Assembly (NCBI RefSeq): GCF_000941055.1
Contig: NZ_CP007202.1
Location: 3,227,001-3,291,000, forward strand
Reading direction: 5' to 3'
From: Siansivirga zeaxanthinifaciens CC-SAMT-1
Lineage (GTDB): Bacteria > Bacteroidota > Bacteroidia > Flavobacteriales > Flavobacteriaceae
DNA: 64,000 nucleotides
Positions 61,769 to 64,000 of this stretch are shown one piece after another. A program made the position numbers and the translations under genes. How positions within the stretch are numbered: the stretch's first letter is position 1; each line of letters starts with the position of its first letter. The notes below the pieces were generated by a model, which saw only the letters and a list, made by a program, of their open reading frames with translations, did not search any database and was not told the origin of the DNA.

Positions 61769-62078
61769 AGGTTTAAATAAGTATTATCCTTCACTAGCCT
61801 ATCTAACCATTTTTTTTTGCTTTACCATAGCTGCTGACTAGATTATTAATCTCTGATTACAAAAGACGGTTGTTTGGTTTACAGACTTTATTGGATGCCA
61901 ATTAAAAATAAAGACTTAATGCAACCACAAATGAATAGGTTTTGGGCACTTACCTTGTTCTGTTCATTTTTATCCGCTGCAAATGTTCTCTTTTACCTCC
62001 CAATCCATAATATGTTGTAATGAAGTGTAAAAGGCCCCCTAAAATAGGCGGCCTTTTGTAAGGGTATAGATAAAGTGT
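61769..62078. other. Intergenic region between the IS and the T9SS protein gene
   Basis: 310 bp. A 29-codon ORF at 61931-62020 begins with a signal-peptide-like sequence (MNRFWALTLFCSFLSAANVL) and then stops; it may be a remnant. The part next to 62078 holds the terminator at 62029-62057. Confidence 0.5.
62029..62057 (-). terminator. Terminator of the T9SS protein gene
   Basis: Arms AAAAGGCC and GGCCTTTT with a partly paired inner region. On the minus strand it follows the stop at 62079 and ends in a T run. Confidence 0.75.
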
Positions 62079-64000
62079 TTACCGTTTGATAAATTGTTTA
62101 ATAATTTTTTTATTATCAGACGTCTTTAATATAATGAAATATGATGATGTATCTAAATCATACACATGAATACCAGAATTTATTGTATTCACATTAATGT
62201 TTTTTACCAAGCGCCCTTGTAAGTCATAAATGGCTGCACTGGCAAAATTTATATGGTAAGGGTTCTTAACGTATAACATTTCTTTTGCTGGATTTGGATA
62301 AATACATAAGCTCCCTAAAACCATATCTTCACCAATGGATAAAGCTTTACTAATTTCAAAGGTACCTGTATCAAATCCTGACCCAAATTGATTGTCCGTA
62401 ACCGTAGCCGTAACCGTGTACGTATCCAGAGCATATCCTGAAACAGAAATATCCCAATTTACACCATTTACAACTATTCCATTTGTAGCAGAAGATGGGT
62501 TGGCATTAGAATAAGTAAAGGTATCCTTAAGGTTATTTTGCGAATCCTTCACTATTACAGTCAATACCGCATTTGGATACAAATTACTTTCCCAAGTACC
62601 TTGAACTGTTGCATCGTTATTGTTAATTTGTGAAGATGTAATAGCTACTTTTGGTGGTGGATATCCATATGCTCCAATGCCTGCGGCATTTATTGCTGCA
62701 ACTTTAAACCTATAGTTTTTTGCAGGGTCTAAACCAGAAATGGTAATTGTAGAATTAGTGCCATTGTTGGAAATAATTTCACTACCATCTATAGAGGTTG
62801 CTACAGCCACATAACCTGTAATAGTTGCTGCCCCAGAAGCGGATGGCGAAAAAGAAATATCAGCGGAAGAACCATTAACACTTATAGTAGCCAAAACATC
62901 GATAGGAGCACTCAGTGTAAGACCAACCACATCAAGATAGTTAGACCCAATACGTACCTCATCTAGTTCACTTAAGCCCTTGCTTTCTAATTGAACCAGT
63001 AAATGGGTTAAGTCTAGACCATCAAGATTTTCAGTATGTGTTACATCCCATGAAATAGTAGATTCATCGGATGGCACATTATCAGTTGGTGTAAATGCTT
63101 TCAGTTTAAACTCAGTATCCCCTGTAGTTGTTGTTTTGATTCTTCCAACCATGAAATACGACTTATCCCCAGGATTACCCGGGAATGTGCTTGTCGAAGA
63201 CGCAGTATAACCATTAAAAAAAGCCATATAATTAGCTGGACCAACATCAAGAGCCATTTTATCCTCGTAAGAATATCCAAATAAAATAGCCTTTGGCACC
63301 GCATCAGACGTAGAACTGGGCACTCCTGTAGCAAATCCCATCATCGCCTGACCATCTACCGTAGGCACATTCTGTTCTTGATCCCTGAACAAGAAACTTA
63401 CATAAAGAACACCCTCCATATTCAAATCAACAGGATAAGCAAGCTCACGAGCATTTGATGAAGGGTACCATTGACCATTTGCGGTGTTATATGCCACCTT
63501 ACCAATATTTGCTGAGTTGATTTCAAAATTAACATTAGCAGGATAGGCAAAATTATTGGAGTCATCAGAAAGAACAGATGAAATAGCCACTTTATTAACG
63601 CCTTGAACAGCAGTACCAAGTGTCGGTAATGTAATCCATTCACCATTTAATCCATAGCCACCAGATGTTCCGGTCAATTCAGTTCCATTGGGTTGACCTG
63701 TAAACGGTTCGTAAGCAAACAGACCTCCTATTCTGACATAAGCCGTCGAAGGAACATTGTTTAATGTCAAGTTTGCATCAATATTAAATCCGTCTTTAAT
63801 TGACCCTGAGTTTAAATCGACATCCGTTCCAACCGATATACCATCACTATCCGCTAATCCAGCTCGAACATTCAAATTGAAAAGGAGGGAATTTGTTCCA
63901 GAACCTGACACATAATCAGCATAGACTGTTCCTCCCTCATTCACTGTGATTGGTATTCTAGGTTGACCACTAACAGTCACCACATCATCAAAAATTACCA
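62079..64000 (-). CDS. Large secreted protein with fibronectin-III-like and T9SS sorting domains (N-terminus beyond the window)
   Basis: At least 639 residues. The frame is open through the right window edge, so the start is not seen. After an N-terminal region rich in Gly/Ser/Thr (about 1-370, with a lectin/laminin-G-like look: GQAMMGFATGVPSS) comes a Fn3 domain (DVLATISVNGSSADISFSPS ... GLDPAKNYRFKVAAINAAGI). A beta-sandwich follows, and the C-terminus is a type A T9SS sorting signal (SLCIYPNPAKEMLYVKNP, then IYDLQGRLVK). It is probably exported across the outer membrane and attached to or released from the surface. It is a possible adhesin or polysaccharide-acting protein. Confidence 0.85.
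   Translation of the reverse strand, partial: VIFDDVVTVSGQPRIPITVNEGGTVYADYVSGSGTNSLLFNLNVRAGLADSDGISVGTDVDLNSGSIKDGFNIDANLTLNNVPSTAYVRIGGLFAYEPFTGQPNGTELTGTSGGYGLNGEWITLPTLGTAVQGVNKVAISSVLSDDSNNFAYPANVNFEINSANIGKVAYNTANGQWYPSSNARELAYPVDLNMEGVLYVSFLFRDQEQNVPTVDGQAMMGFATGVPSSTSDAVPKAILFGYSYEDKMALDVGPANYMAFFNGYTASSTSTFPGNPGDKSYFMVGRIKTTTTGDTEFKLKAFTPTDNVPSDESTISWDVTHTENLDGLDLTHLLVQLESKGLSELDEVRIGSNYLDVVGLTLSAPIDVLATISVNGSSADISFSPSASGAATITGYVAVATSIDGSEIISNNGTNSTITISGLDPAKNYRFKVAAINAAGIGAYGYPPPKVAITSSQINNNDATVQGTWESNLYPNAVLTVIVKDSQNNLKDTFTYSNANPSSATNGIVVNGVNWDISVSGYALDTYTVTATVTDNQFGSGFDTGTFEISKALSIGEDMVLGSLCIYPNPAKEMLYVKNPYHINFASAAIYDLQGRLVKNINVNTINSGIHVYDLDTSSYFIILKTSDNKKIIKQFIKR

Noticed and set aside
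1..64000. CRISPR arrays, rRNA or tRNA genes
   Set aside because: No regularly spaced repeats or conserved structural RNA sequences were seen; the only tandem repeat is the coding one at 43069.

Overview
The window looks like a chromosomal segment of a marine-type member of the Flavobacteriaceae (Bacteroidota). The evidence is the strongly AT-rich sequence, repeated TAnnTTTG -7 promoter boxes characteristic of Bacteroidota, a C-terminal type IX secretion sorting domain, and a glutamine synthetase III next to a eukaryote-type (GSII) enzyme. An AdoCbl-dependent ribonucleotide reductase, a fused IcmF-type acyl-CoA mutase and many small families typical of Flavobacteriia (DUF4920, DUF1684, DUF3078, DUF4197, DUF6268) point the same way. 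No rRNA, tRNA or CRISPR array was recognised.

Positions 1-37331 read as ordinary core genome. In order they hold: a partial polyphosphate kinase 2; a tight five-gene minus-strand operon (ABC-2 ATPase, permease, MscS channel, DUF6268 barrel, sigma-54-type response regulator without an HTH); dnaJ-grpE; an epimerase; mnmD; ilvE; a MazG-like hydrolase; a YpdA-type reductase; Lrp and Crp-type regulators; icmF; purU; a BtuF-like protein; pyrF; prfA; nrdJ; purM; divergent GSIII and GSII genes; and a Na/Ca antiporter.

The most striking feature is at 37476-49764. A blaI (BlaI/MecI repressor) gene is cut in two by 11,929 bp of foreign-looking DNA (37642-49570). Joining 37641 to 49571 restores an uninterrupted 119-residue BlaI in frame, ending two bases before its partner blaR1 (M56 peptidase). 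The only shared sequence at the junctions is the trinucleotide ATA. No integrase or transposase is visible, and both ends of the insert carry truncated genes (a DMT transporter start on the left, a DUF2779 nuclease start on the right). All complete genes in the insert point the same way. They encode a KAP P-loop NTPase, two paralogous proteins built from duplicated ~45-residue units, a TM-OmpA protein split at a T13 tract, a zinc-ribbon protein, a coiled-coil 18-residue-repeat protein split at an A-tract, a GIY-YIG protein, two DUF4230 proteins, a TerB-like protein, an ion-channel-like protein with an abnormal selectivity filter, and a DUF481 barrel. This is the best candidate for an undescribed system in the window, although several of its genes are broken.

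Positions 49766-60867 hold blaR1, an AraC/receiver/histidine-kinase signalling set, and then a run of very small membrane or envelope proteins of stress type (lmo0937, YtxH, holin-like, OmpW-like barrel, DUF1328, acidic lipoprotein). A group of unrecognised minus-strand genes follows, next to an XRE regulator; two GCGACA-N5-TGTC palindromes there may be its operators. Positions 60957-64000 hold a 5'-truncated IS3-family element and the C-terminal part of a large secreted T9SS protein that runs off the window.

Three genes (41218, 43294, 55394) are each one base short in a homopolymer from being complete. This could mean phase variation, decay or assembly error, and should be settled before functional interpretation.
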